64,000 nucleotides of DNA from Desmodus rotundus (GCF_022682495.2 NC_071390.1:155720583-155784582); one strand, 5' to 3'; shown: positions 46,050 through 57,479, counted from the stretch's first letter. Notes: generated by a model from the sequence alone, not told the origin. Translations and numbers: made by a program.

Positions 46050-46137
46050 AAGAAAGAGAGGCAAGGGGATAAAGGAGAAAAGGGGGAAGAAAGGAGAAAT
46101 GGAGGGAGAAAGAGAGAAAGAAAGGAGGGAGGGAAGG
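46050..46137. repeat. Polypurine (GA-rich) tract
   Basis: About 88 bases that are nearly all A or G, made of gaaagg, aggag and ggga units (for example gagggagaaagagagaaaga). It is a possible triplex-forming tract. Confidence 0.8.
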
Positions 46138-46709
46138 TCTAGTGGGAAGTCGTGGGGAGCGTCCTAACCAGACGCTCACCTGGCAGGACCTCAGCTGAGG
46201 TTTCTCACGGCTCAGTCTCCCATGGTTCCTGAGCAGGAGGCCCACCTATGAGTCACCTTACATCCTTCAAATCAATTCCTTTTCTGTTTGAATTCACCAA
46301 AGTTGATTTTTGTTGCTTGAAACCCAGAACCTAAATTCATTCATATGGTGAGCAACTAATTCATTTCAATAGAAAACTAAGATTAAGGAACTGAGGAAAT
46401 TAGAGATGCATAACAGGTGTAAATGTTATATACTTGGCCAATATATAATAAAATACTATGACTGACAAACCCAGGAAGTGGAGGAGGAAAGTGGAAGGAA
46501 GTGGGAGTGCTAATTTCCTCACCTTCCCTAGCAGGGAATTAATAGATACTAATTAAAATAGAAACGTGTAGTTTTAAAAATATAATGACTCATAATGTTT
46601 CTCATAATCATTTTATAAATGTTAGAATGATACTTAAGGTGATGCAGGTGAGGAAGCTTAAGTATAAAAATGTTAACTGACTTCACCAAAATCTAACAGC
46701 TAGCTCATT
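46138..46709. other. Unique DNA, no feature seen
   Basis: AT-rich after 46260. No repeat recognised before the antisense L2. Confidence 0.3.
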
Positions 46710-47027
46710 CAAACATAAACTCAACAAATGTGCCCCCTAGGGGCCTCGCACTGAGTGTTGGGCGTACCGTGGAGGTTGACCTGCTCTCATGGAGCTGACG
46801 GGGTAGTGGGACAGCCAGACATTCATACGAAATTCCAATTGTGGTAAACACTGTGAAGAAGAGAATGCACTTGACAGAGAGTGGCCCAGGCCCTCTTCAC
46901 AACAGGGTAGACCTCTAGTAAGAGACTTCACAGCGGGCAAGGAAACTGCCTCACAAGGACTGCAGGGTGGCTAACAGCCGACAGAGGGAACAGCAGGCAC
47001 CAGGACTCCCAGGAAGGTGCATCAATC

Positions 47028-47185
47028 TGTTTGGGCCACTGTAACGTAACACCACAGAGGGGGTGGCTCATACACAACAGAAATTTACTTCTCACCGTTC
47101 TGGAGGCCGGGAAGCCCAAGATCAAGGTACAGGCATATTCAGGGCCAGAGTCTGATTCTTGGTTCAGAAGAAAAGGAGTTGGCAC
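47028..47185 (-). mobile_element. MaLR (MLT1/MST-type) LTR fragment, antisense, in L2
   Basis: ctgtttgggccactgtaacg, taacaccacagagggggtgg, cagaaatttacttctcaccg and ttctggaggccgggaagccc are the reversed 3' end of a MaLR LTR. L2 sequence lies on both sides. Confidence 0.75.
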
Positions 47186-47542
47186 ACTGGAGAAAAAGGA
47201 AAGATGATGTGAATAAGTGAGGGAGGAGAAAGGGACATAAAATGGGGGTGACAAAGATGGCTACATCCTACAGGGCACGCTCATGGGGACAAGCAATGGC
47301 GTTCGGCTTTTTCTAAGAGCACAGAAAAGCCTCTGAGTAGTCTTCATCTGGGGAGTGGTATGACAAAATCCACCTTGGGTACCAATGCCCAGGGCTGCCG
47401 GGCGGAAAGTGGTTTGGAGGGTGGGCTGCAAGGACAGAACAGAGAACACAGGTGAGGAGCAGTGGTCCGGGAGAAAAACGATTTGGGCTGAACCTGGTTG
47501 ATGGCAGTAGAAATGGACAGAAGTGTATTAACTGGAGAGAGA

Positions 47543-47850
47543 TTTTCTTTTTTAAATTTTTACCGACTTTATGGGGTGACATTGGTTAATAAAATTACAT
47601 AGGCTTCAAGTGTACAATTCTATCACACATCAACTGTACACTGTATTGTGTGCTCACCACCCGAAGTCAAGTCTCCTTCCGTCAGCATTTATCCCCCTTT
47701 ACCCTCTTCTGCCTGCCCCACCCGCCTTTCCCTGTGGTTATCACCATACTGTTGTCTGTGTCTATAAGCTTTTTTTCGCTAAATCCCTTCACCTATCATT
47801 ATACCCAGTCTCCCAAACCCCCTCCCCAAAGTATCTTCAAAGTAGAGTCC
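47543..47850 (-). mobile_element. L1 3' end, antisense, in L2
   Basis: ttttaccgactttatggggt, gacattggttaataaaatta, cataggcttcaagtgtacaa, cactgtattgtgtgctcacc, cagcatttatccccctttac and gttatcaccatactgttgtc are the reversed 3' end of a bat L1. It is a longer relative of 7380-7532. Confidence 0.85.
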
Positions 47851-48019
47851 AAAATCTTAGTGAAGGATTAGATGCGGGAGGTTTGGGGGAAGAAAGAGAA
47901 AAATCAGGAAAGACTCCCAGGTTTCTGGCTTGGGCTGCTGGGTGACACAATTTACTAAAAATGGTAAAGGTTTTGAAATCAATGTTTTGAGGAGTGATTA
48001 TTAAGAATATTACACATTT

Positions 48020-48866
48020 GCACAGTGTCTGTACCAGACTGCAATCCCACCAACAATGTATGAGGGTCCCCTTTTCTCCACCTCCGCGACAACACGTGTT
48101 GTTTGTTGATTTATTGATGACAGCCATTCTGACAAGTGTGAAGTGCCATCTCAGTATGGAAAACGATATGGAGGTTTCTCAAAAGATTAAAACTAGAACC
48201 ACCTTATGACCCAGCAACTCCACTTCTGGGCCTTTATCTGAAGAAATCCAAAATAATTCAGAAAGCTATATACACCCTTATGTTCACTGCAGTGTTATCC
48301 ACAATAACCAAGATAAGAAGCAACCTCACTGACCATCAACACACAACTGAATAAAGGAGATGCGGTCCATGTATGCAATGGAATATCACCCCAGTAACAA
48401 AAAGAATAAAATCTTAACATTCGCGACAGCATGGATGGACACAGAGGGGGTTATGCTAAGTGAAAGGAGTCACACAGAGAAAGACAGACACTGTATGATT
48501 TCACTTACATGTGGAATCTAAAGAACAAAATGAACAAGCGAGCAAAACAGAAACAGACTCAGCTACAGAGAACACACTGATGGTTGCCGGATGGGAGGCT
48601 TGGGAGGCTGAGTGAAAAAGGTGAGGAGATTAATACAAATTGGCAGTTACAAAACAGTCACAGGGCTGCAAAGTACAGCGTAGGGCATGTAGTCAATAGT
48701 ACTGTAGTAACCGTGTGTGGTGCCACATGGGCACTGGACTTAATGGGAGGTTCACTTCGTAAACTATATAAATGTCTGGCCATTATGCTGTACACATGGA
48801 ACTAATAAAAAATAATACTGAATGTTAATTGTAATTGAAAATTCTTAAAAAAGAAATCGCAAAATA
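48020..48866 (+). mobile_element. Twin-primed L1 insertion (5' inversion) with TSD
   Basis: The right 710 bp are sense L1 ORF2 end plus 3' UTR (atatggaggtttctcaaaag, acagcatggatggacacaga, agtcaatagtactgtagtaa, gtacacatggaactaataaa). The left 135 bp, up to about 48154, are the immediately upstream L1 segment in reverse (tgcaatcccaccaacaatgt, gacagccattctgacaagtg). The junction joins neighbouring consensus positions head to head. A 17-bp duplication (aagaatattacacattt at 48003-48019, aagaattttagacattt at 48867-48883, 15 of 17 matching) brackets the whole. Confidence 0.88.
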
Positions 48867-49273
48867 AAGAATTTTAGACATTTCATGACTAAGATATCTG
48901 TAAAATATCCAAGTGGAGATGTCAGGTAAGCAGTTAGATCTGCAGTTCAGAAGAGAAGTTGAGGCTGGAATCATCAGCACAGAAGATATTTTAAAACATG
49001 GGGATGGAAAGGATGACCAGAGAATAGAGAACAAAGAGGGCCTATGACCATCCCTGAGGAAATCAGATACTTAGCGGTAGAACAGATCTAGGAGAGGAGA
49101 TCTAGGGAGGTAGGTAAAAAATTAGGAGAGGATGGGGCCCCAGAAGCTAAAAGAAGAAAGTGTTAAGGAGGAGGGGGTTTTCAACTTTGTTGATTGCTGC
49201 TACTAAGCCAAATAAAATGAGAACTAAAGAGGGTCCATCATATCGGGCAATCAATGAATACAAGAGTATGTTG

Positions 49274-49432
49274 GGGCCCTGCCCAGCTAGTCCAATTGGT
49301 TAGAGCATTGTCCCAATACACCAAGGTTGTTGTTCAATCCCCAGTCAGGGCACGTACAAGAAACAATGAATGAATACAGAAATAAATAGAACAACAAAGC
49401 GATGTTTCACTCTTTCTCTAAAAGTCAGTAAG
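49274..49432 (+). mobile_element. Older VES-like SINE in L2
   Basis: ggccctgcccagctagtcca, attggttagagcattgtccc, ccaaggttgttgttcaatcc, ccagtcagggcacgtac and gatgtttcactctttctcta match a tRNA-derived bat SINE with a decayed body. Divergence is greater than in the other VES copies. Confidence 0.7.
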
Positions 49433-50446
49433 TAGAACAAAAAATTCTAAAGAACATTTTTGGTGGAGATGTAGAAACAGAAAATAGCTCTTTTGAGAAG
49501 TTTGACAATGATGAGAAGAAGAGATATGGAGCAATTACTAAAAATGATTGGGTCAAGGGAGGAATTTGAGGATGCTCTCAAAGTCCAGAAGAGAGGGAGA
49601 CAATAAGATAAGGAGAGAGGAGGAGAAGGTACAGAGACAACAGAGACAGGGCGGGCATGAGAGGAAAGAGAGGGGATGGATGCAGACACGGGAAGGGCTG
49701 TAGATACGATGATGGGAAGACAAAGGTGCTCCCACCTGATGGCTTCCTTTTCTCAAAGAAGATGAGGTCACCAGCTAAAAACTAGCTGAGAAAAACGGAG
49801 GAAGGAGTAGGAGGATTGAGGTATCGAGCAAGTCATAAAGTGGTCACTGGGAGAGAGGGGAAGCAAGCCTATCTTGGGTTTGAGGTAGGACTGCCACACA
49901 GCACAAGGTGGCAAAGCCCAGGTGCTCAGGTGCAAGTTCAGAGAAAGCAAATGCTTGGGTTCACCCAAGGTCAGAATTTTGCCAGGTAAATGTGACAAAA
50001 GAAGAAAGCCTCAAGGGAATTCAAAATACTTATAAGGCATTGATTATAATGACATGTCATGGAATCTAAGTTGGATAACGGGGAAGGGAAAGGGCAGGAG
50101 GGAGCTGTAAGATACAGAGATAGCAGTTCGATCAGTGGACTAGAGATCTCAAAGACACCAAAGAATTGTTACAGCAGTGGATCAAGCAAGACATCTGAAA
50201 GTACAGGACGTTTCAACTGAAGAGTGGATGCATGAGCCATCATTTTGGAAATGGTACATACTTGATGATGACTAATGTTCGGATGGAAGGGAATGGAGAT
50301 GGAGTCACTGGGTCAGGTGTTAAATGGATTAACTCTTGGAACCTGAAGTCATCAATGGTGACAAACATTGGGGTGATTAAAGACTTGGCCAATGACAGAA
50401 GTCTCCAATGAGTGAGTAGGAGTAGTGAACTAAGATTAGATCAAAA

Positions 50447-50640
50447 GAGCCCTGGCTGGTGTAGCTCAGTGGATTGAGTACTGGCCTGCAAACCAAAGGA
50501 TTGCAGGTTTGATTCCCAGGCCCGGTCCCTAGGAGGGGGCACACTAGGAGGGGGCACACGGAAGGCAACCATACATTGATGTTTCTCTCCCTCCCTTCCC
50601 CTCTCTCTAAAAATAAGTAAGTAAAATCTTAAAAAAAAAA
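50447..50640 (+). mobile_element. VES SINE with internal duplication and perfect TSD
   Basis: gccctggctggtgtagctca head with A box tagctcagtgg and B box ggtttgattcc. The usual gtcagggcacatgcctgggt part is missing, and the 15-mer ctaggagggggcaca is duplicated in tandem (50529-50543 and 50544-50558). It ends in a poly(A) run. The 14-bp sequence aagattagatcaaa is perfectly repeated at 50432-50445 and 50641-50654. Confidence 0.92.
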
Positions 50641-50654
50641 AAGATTAGATCAAA

Positions 50655-51035
50655 GGGCAGGCTGTTTAGCACCTGCCTCCTTGTTCGACTATTGCCAGCC
50701 TAAAGGCCACCCACCTTCCTACCGAGGAGCTCCTTTTGATTTCCTCAAGGTTCGTGCTCACACACTGGCCTGAGCAGACGAGGAGGTCGTGGGCTAAAGA
50801 TAAACGTTGAGTGGAAATATCAGCCCTGACTCTGGGTATGTGTGAAAAATCAACTTACTGACAGGAGACAGTCTTGACGACTTTCGCTGCCCAGACAGAC
50901 AATCCTCGTTAGGGGTCGTGGCAACGCCATTCAGGATGAAGGCCTTGCGGAAGGCTCTGCACTCGGCACCTCATTCCAAGTGCAGACATGACAGATGCAC
51001 ATATTTATTCTGACCATTTTCTGGCAGAAAACAGT
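50655..51035. other. Unique DNA, no feature seen
   Basis: Nothing recognised between the VES SINE and the MaLR LTR. Confidence 0.3.
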
Positions 51036-51425
51036 ACTATGGAGTGAACTGTGTTCCCCACCTCCCAAATGTATGTAAGTCAAAGTCTCAACCCCCCATG
51101 TGACTGTAGTTGGAGACAGGGCTTTAGGGAGGTAACTAAAGTTAAATAAGGTCATAAGGCTGGAGCCTTAATCCAATAGGCCTGGCGGTCTTATAAGAAG
51201 AGAGAGACACCAATGATCTGTGTGCACCGAAAAACTGGCCAGGCGAGGACACAGTGAGAAGGTGCCCACCTGCAAGCCCAGGAGCGCGGCCTCGGGAGAA
51301 GCCGACCCTGCCAGCACCTTGATCTTTACCCTCCAGCCTCCAGAACTGGGAGAAATAAATTTCTGTTGTTTAAGCCACCCAGTGTGTGGCATTTTGTTAT
51401 GTCAGCTCTAACGGGCTATTATTAG
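51036..51425 (+). mobile_element. MaLR (MLT1/MST-type) solo LTR, sense
   Basis: A near-complete LTR: tatggagtgaactgtgttcc, ccatgtgactgtagttggag, ataaggtcataaggctggag, tcttataagaagagagagac, tccagcctccagaactggga, gaaataaatttctgttgttt and aagccacccagtgtgtggc. No internal retroviral sequence flanks it. Confidence 0.88.
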
Positions 51426-51564
51426 CAGTAAAGTGTTTTTCGCTCTAATTATTAGTATAGTAGGATGATTTTCCAACAGGTAGAGGTAAGATCCCTTGAG
51501 GAAGAAGTTGATTTTTTGGGGGGGATTCACATAAAGATGCCATATATGCCAGCAGTGACCCCGG

Positions 51565-51750
51565 TAATTACAATGCCAGATAGTTCCTTTATGTTATCTC
51601 ATTTAATCACATGTGACTTTACAAAATAAGAATTTTCAGATAAAAAAAGAAGCTCGAAGAAGTTCAGTAACTTTAACAGAGTCAACCACACGCTGGTAAG
51701 AAACTGATCAGAGATTTGTATCCAGATCAGCCTATTCCAAAACTCACATT
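51565..51750 (-). repeat. MIR SINE, antisense
   Basis: tttatgttatctcatttaat, aagaagctcgaagaagttca and cacacgctggtaagaaactg follow the antisense MIR layout. Confidence 0.6.
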
Positions 51751-51834
51751 TCGGCTCTACCATTCCACATCCCCAAACAAATCCTGGTATAAAAGAGATG
51801 CCACTAGTATCATTGTGTTTTACTCTGCCTCAGC

Positions 51835-51950
51835 CACTCTGCTCGATGTTTTCACACACAAGAGCAAGGTTAGAGGGGAGAGAACTGAGGCCCAGAGAGG
51901 TTAAGTGACTTGCCCGAGGTCACACAGCTTAGCAAGTTGTGACCTGCTTA
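51835..51950 (-). repeat. MIR SINE core, antisense, well preserved
   Basis: gagaactgaggcccagagag, gttaagtgacttgcccgagg and tcacacagcttagcaagttg are the antisense MIR core. Confidence 0.8.
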
Positions 51951-51959
51951 CCACCCCAC

Positions 51960-52830
51960 CTTCCCTTCCTCATCTAATGCTCCACCACGCCACTTTCTCT
52001 CTTCTCACATGCAGCTGTTCCTGGGCAATTCGTAAACGCAAAATGGTCTTTCTCCTGTTTAACATATTGCTTAGATCCTTTTAGCATAATCAACAGTATC
52101 AAAAGTTATTCACAAAGTAAATAAGGTAGCAATTGTCTGATAATGCATTCACTTCCAAAAAATACATGAAGATTAAGTTAGAGGCACACAACAGTTGCAC
52201 TTCATTGAATAAATCTCTAGCTCTTCTCGATGCATACAGTTTGTATTTGGTTGATTTATGAATTTCACTCTACAGATTAATTTGGCCCTCTATGAAGAGC
52301 ACAAGAATTAATATTCAGCCAAGATATGAATCTTATTTTTGTTTTCGTTTTAGTGGATATCAATTTGTTAGAATATTGTTAAGTGCAATTGGTTATTTAT
52401 TCACTCCCACTTTTCCACTGAAGTCGAGGCATTTGAAAATAACTGTATAAACACTTTCTGTCAATACTACCAAGATTTACCAAGTTACTGTGACTGGTAT
52501 CTCTGAGAGCACTATGAATAATGCTATGTGATATTAGAGTGTATTGAACTTATGTAATAGAGAACTGATCGATTAAACAAAATTCACAATGAATTTTGTC
52601 TGCAGCAGGCAGTATGTAGCAATGACTTCTAGACTGAAGAGATAAACCAAAAAAACCGGATGAACCCTCCTCTTCCTGTTCCCTCGTGTGGTTTGGAGTC
52701 ACGTTTCCATGTATTCCTGAACAAATTTCCTACAGGGGTCACTAAGCGGAATGCAGCACTAACAATACCAACTAGCCAGACCCTTAGAATCAGAATTTAT
52801 TCAGCTCAGGCTCTCTCCCTCTGCACCCCC
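51960..52830. other. AT-rich unique DNA resembling conserved non-coding sequence
   Basis: About 0.9 kb of repeat-free, irregular AT-rich sequence, notably 52060-52400 with aagattaagttagaggcaca and attaatttggccctctatg. No coding frame is supported until weak frames after 52660. Confidence 0.35.
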
Positions 52831-52837
52831 CACCCCT

Positions 52838-53209
52838 GCTCCCATAACAAAGTACCAAAAACAGAGGAGCTTAAACCACAGAAATGTATCATCTCACAGT
52901 TCCAAAGGCTACATGTTGGAATTTAAGGTATTGCCAGGACCATGCCTCTGAAAGTGCCAGGCAAGACTCTGCTCCACGCCTCTCTGCAGCCTCTGGCGGT
53001 TGACTGCAATCTCTGACGCTCCTTGGCTTGAAGACATTGCCCCGAGCTCTGTCTTCATGTTCATACACCATTCTCCCTGTTGGCCTATCTGTGCGCAAAT
53101 TTTCCCTTCTCAAAAGGACACCAATCATATTGGAGTCTTAACTAATCTTAACTAACTACACCTACAAAGACACTATTTCCAAATAAAGGCACATTCTGAG
53201 ATCCTAGGG
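52838..53209 (-). mobile_element. MaLR LTR, antisense, part 1
   Basis: cccataacaaagtaccaaaa, aaatgtatcatctcacagtt, cttctcaaaaggacaccaat, catattggagtcttaactaa and tatttccaaataaaggcaca follow an antisense MaLR-type LTR. It is interrupted at 53210 by a hAT element. Confidence 0.7.
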
Positions 53210-53400
53210 CACAGGTGGCAAACACAAGGCCCACGGTTTTATCCGGCCCGGCACCTTGTTTCTACCCCATGGCAGCACCGGGCACCTTGCCCCTAGTTAA
53301 GGAGTAGTTACATTTATACAGTCCTAAAATTACATTCGGCCCTTTGAAGGCGACTGCGAGGCTGATGTGGCCCCCGGTGAAAAGGAGTTTGACACCCCTG
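53210..53400. mobile_element. 191-bp non-autonomous hAT element with TSD
   Basis: Left end cacaggtggcaaacac and reversed right end caggggtgtcaaactc match at 12 of 16 positions. Inside are tttatccggcccggcacc, tacatttatacagtcctaaa and gatgtggcccccggtg. The 8-bp duplication tcctaggg (53202-53209) / tcccaggg (53401-53408) differs at one base, as expected for hAT insertion. It has no coding capacity. It resembles the short hAT families known from vesper-bat relatives, an assignment made from memory. Confidence 0.9.
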
Positions 53401-53408
53401 TCCCAGGG

Positions 53409-53458
53409 GTCAGGACCTCAACACATGAATTTTAGATGACACTTCAACCCACAACCCT
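53409..53458 (-). mobile_element. MaLR LTR, antisense, part 2
   Basis: gtcaggacctcaacacatga and attttagatgacacttcaac resume the LTR exactly after the second hAT duplication copy. Confidence 0.65.
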
Positions 53459-53589
53459 CTCACACTCACTCAATACATAAACATGCTCTACTATCTCCCT
53501 TCTTACAAATAAAACTAAAATATAATAATAACATAAGATCTTAATTTTCTCTATCCTTTCATAGCCAGCTCCTCAAAAAAGTAATCTCT

Positions 53590-54075
53590 TTATTGCTTCA
53601 CCCGATTTTTCCTAAACCCACTTTCACGTGGCCTGGCACCAAGGTCCTCAGCACTGTCACCAACAACCACCTGACTTTGAAATCATCTTACATTTTAACC
53701 CTGATCCTGCTAAACCTCTCTGTGGCTTTTGCAACTGTGAATCACGTCCTCTGTCCTCCTTCAGGAACTGCGTCCTTTCTTGGTATCAACACTACTGCCC
53801 TGAGATGTCCTGCTTCCTGCTCCCAGGAGCCCTGGCAGCAGCCCCTGGAGGCACCGTGGGAACTCTGGCCACAGGCCACCTGTCTTCTCGCTACTCTGCC
53901 AGACACTGCCCGTTGCTCGATCACTGCCTATCTCCTGTCGATTGATGTCTCCAGCCCAGAAGCTAGCCCATCTCCCCGCTGAGTTCTAGGACATCCCCGA
54001 GGATCACCTCCTTCCGTGACTCCTAAGTGACCTAAAATTCAACATATCTAAATAGAAAGCTTTCTGGTCCTGGGA
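53590..54075 (+). repeat. L2 LINE ORF2-end region, sense
   Basis: actgtcaccaacaaccacct, ctctctgtggcttttgcaac, tgtgaatcacgtcctctgtc, tgatgtctccagcccagaag and aaaattcaacatatctaaat follow the sense L2 ORF2 end. It includes a 129-codon frame at 53593-53982 that is best seen as a chance-open relic. Confidence 0.55.
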
Positions 54076-55794
54076 CCTCTATATTGAAGAATGGCTCTAC
54101 CGCTGAGTCCTGGTCAGAAATCCGAGAGTCACCCTGTCCCTTGTCAACCACTCTTACCCCTAAACAGAAATGCACACAGACGCTGGCAGGCCCTCCCCTT
54201 GAAAGGCACTGGAAGTGAAATGCACAGTTCAGAACGGGCGGAGAGGGGACTCCCCAGTAGCTTGGAATTTAGATTGTTCTCACAAGGACAAACAGGAAAT
54301 TCGAGCTGCTCCGGGCCACCCAGTGGAGTGGATAGCATTGTTCCCCCTTGCCTGTTAGAACCCTACTCCTCCATGTGCTCCCCCCGCCCCAAACCCAGCT
54401 CCTATGCCCTGAGCCTCCCACCTGGGCCCGGGCTGACCCCACCACTAGGCACAGTTAGCGTAGTGTCTGGAACCACCATCAAAGGAAGGAGCCTACAACA
54501 CTGTTTTACCTTAATCTCTTTTAAAATCAGAAAACAAACGTGAGTACAATCCACCCTGGATTCTATTCACACATACATCAACACAACCATAAAGTACGTT
54601 TTTTGATTTTTGATTTTACTTTTTTAAGGAAGAAGGGGCCCTCAAAAGCAAAAGTGCTTAGGGCATAAAACAGTCCGCCTGGGGCCGCTCTCCTTCTCTG
54701 ACTACCCTGCCAACGGCCCTTCTCTTGGCTACAAGGGAAAAGATACACATTAATTCACACTGCAGCACCGAAGGTTGATAATTTAACTGGGTAGCCAGCC
54801 AAGGAAGATTTGCTTCAAATTTGAAGTCAAAGAAAAGGCACTTCAAAAACTATGCATTTACTCCTCCTTTTCCTTTAAGTACAGAGGAAATACACGAGCA
54901 CAGTAGAAATTTCAGAAAACTCACAAAAGTTTAAAACTAGACGTAAAGGTCATTTATAATGCCAGAATAATCTCTACTAGTAATTTGATGTATTTTTTCC
55001 AGTAACCATGTGTGTGTCTGTTGGTTCTTAATCAAAAATGAGATTACGGTTTTTTTGCTTATTATTTTGCCATGAGCAATTTCCTACCGCACTAGATGTT
55101 TGTGTTTTTAATGACATAATTAACATTTTTGTACAAAAATTCTGTCCACAACAGTTGTTCCTTCAGTGCAATTTCTGTTCGTGCACTTCAGTTATGACAC
55201 TGGGGTGATGATCTTTTCCACTTCTAAGGGCTCCCTATATGATGATGATAGCAGCTCTTATACGATTGCACATTTTGGCCCAAGTTTACATGCTTTTCCA
55301 TGGGGTATTATATTTTTAACCGTAGAGAAGTTCTTAGTTAAAACTTAATGAAATCTTGGTCCTGCTTTAAAGTTATGCTTTAAAAGCCTTTTACCAACCT
55401 AATGTATTTCTTTTCTTTCTAATGTTTTATGGAGTTTTGTTTATACATTAAAGTTTTCTGCAAATGTAATTTATTTTAATATAAGCAGTGAGAAAATACT
55501 TTGTCATTCTTTTCCCCTAGGAAGTAGGAAATTATACAAAAATCATTTTTTGAATAATCCATCCAGTTGCTCCTTCATTGATTTTGTTCCCTTTAGTAAA
55601 CTAAAAGTGAATCTGTCTCTTGACCTGCTAGTCTAATTCATCATCTGCTGCCCGGTTCCTGGCAGCAGAGACAGAGAAAGAGACAGAGAGGGAAAGAGAA
55701 GGGGAAAGAGGACACTGAAGATGAAATGGTTCTGGGGCCACCAGTCCCTCCTCCGTCTGACTTGCTCCAGCTGCAGAAATTCAGATTCCATCAA
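54076..55794. other. Unique DNA, no feature firmly recognised
   Basis: GC-rich to about 54480 and AT-rich later. 54890-55160 may be an old L1 3' UTR, but no landmark is decisive. A GA-rich patch occurs at 55665-55715. Confidence 0.3.
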
Positions 55795-55925
55795 CATTCA
55801 ATGACTGCACTGTGTCCTAAGCACATTCATGTATATTACGTCAGTTCCTTCCCTTGTAGTGTCAATATCTAACTTTTAATCAATTTCATTTTTTTTTTTA
55901 CATTGTAAGGCTGAGAGAGTACAGA
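55795..55925 (-). repeat. MIR SINE, antisense, diverged
   Basis: tgactgcactgtgtcctaag, cacattcatgtatattacgt, agtgtcaatatctaactttt and aaggctgagagagtacagac follow the antisense MIR order with strong decay. Confidence 0.5.
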
Positions 55926-57479
55926 CACGGCTGTTATGTTTTCAGGACCATGGAATAAATTCATCAGAGCAGTGACCACCCTAAGGACCGATATTCCTAG
56001 AGTTCTCAATTTTTTGAGGTCTGACCAATGTACCTTGGTATCAGGGATTCACATCCAGGGATACAAAGCTTACTGGTGAGCACCCTTAATGTTATTTTAT
56101 GGATAACAAAGTTCTGAGATTTGTATTATGTAATTTAAAAAAATCTATTTCACACCATAAATATCCAATCCCAAAAGAACACAAAAAGGCCAATGAGTTC
56201 AAGTCCTTAACTCAGAGCACTAGGAGCAAGTTTCTAAGGGGTTACCGGACGAGGGGCTTAAGTGAAGACAGGTTTCACAGAAGGCTCACAGGAGGTGACA
56301 CTTCTCTGTGTTCCACCTAGATCCAGGCTCCCTCCCAAGCCTCCCAGAAAAAAACACCTTTCCCCGGCCTGGGAGATGGCTCGGCGCAGCACAGCAGCAA
56401 AGGGCCGGCACTGAGGCCGACAGCCTACCTCTGGCGCTCACCTCCACGGCTCCTTCGCTTTTGATGCCGGGTCAATAGCTCTGCTGTCTGTGATTCAGTT
56501 TCCATGTCCAGCACGCGAATAAATTAATGTCAGGTGTTGCACGGCTATGGCGATGAAAAGGGTTAACACATGAAAAATATTCATTCAACACAGAGCAGAG
56601 CAGGAAGCAGGCCTCCTACAAGTGATGACTTTTACCTCGGTTTTGCGTTTTCAAGAATTCGTCTTTTTAAATCAATCGCATTAAAAATGCAGGCTCTAGC
56701 ACATTTTGTCACTCAACAAGTGTCAGGCAACAGTTTAACATTACCTCTCCAGAATAACAAATTTAAACATTCATGAAAATTTCTTACAATATCAGTTTTT
56801 AAAAATGCAAACATTAGGTTTTTTCCCCATTCACCATGTAATACAAAGGGAAAGAAGCAAAAATAACAAGTTCCATGAAAAGCAATGCTAATTTACAGTG
56901 TGTGCCTTTCAGCCTCAGTGTGGGCTGCAGGGGCAGTCCCTGCCTTCACTATCCATGTCCCTAAGGATGGGGTGTGAACACCCCGCCTGGTTTGAACAGA
57001 CTTCTGTTCCCACACGGCTAAACGTATCATAAGTCCCCTATGGAACACTCACCTTTAATTCCGCCCCTTTCCTTCGTAGTTAACACAAAGGCCCGAGTCA
57101 ACAGGCTTACATGCAGATGGCCCTGCTGAGGTCAGAACCACCACCACCTGCCTTCAGACGGGTTTCCATCTTTGTCTTAATGAAGCCCATAAAGTGCAGG
57201 AGATATTCGTTTTCTATCACTTTAATTTTGCCACTTGGCCACTCATTTTTATAATACAATAAGCACTATAAAACAATAATTTTCAGAAGTTTTTAAAACA
57301 GTAAGAACCTTTCTTTAAAACACACACACACCAAAAAACTCTACCCAGAAGCCGGACATGTAAGACGGATGACGGTGAGGTTGCCCTGGCGGCGGCCAAG
57401 TGGGAGACAAGGAGCCCTTCTCGGAAGCGCCGCGCCGGCCCAGCCACCCCGGTCTCTGCCAGCCCCGGCTCTCGAACAA
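55926..57479. other. Unique DNA with CpG-containing patches
   Basis: Two modest CpG-rich patches lie at about 56360-56480 and 57350-57480 (ggaagcgccgcgccggccc), each too small to call an island. No first exon, TATA box or long frame is linked to them. Confidence 0.35.

Larger units (their letters stand above)
46710..50440 (-). mobile_element. Long antisense L2 LINE, composite with nested insertions
   Basis: The antisense L2 3' end is at left (catggagctgacggggtagt, ccaattgtggtaaacactgt). Consecutive consensus parts then appear between insertions: 47240-47540 (cctctgagtagtcttcatct, tggtatgacaaaatccacc), 47860-48000 (gactcccaggtttctggctt, gggctgctgggtgac), 48870-49270 (ccaagtggagatgtcaggta, ctggaatcatcagcac) and 49440-49800 (atggagcaattactaaaaat). 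The four interruptions are listed separately. Coding potential is lost. Similarity fades after about 49800, so the right end is soft. Confidence 0.65.

Noticed and set aside
48020..48154. Separate antisense L1 insertion
   Set aside because: It is the inverted 5' part of the same insertion as 48155-48866, since a single 17-bp duplication encloses both.
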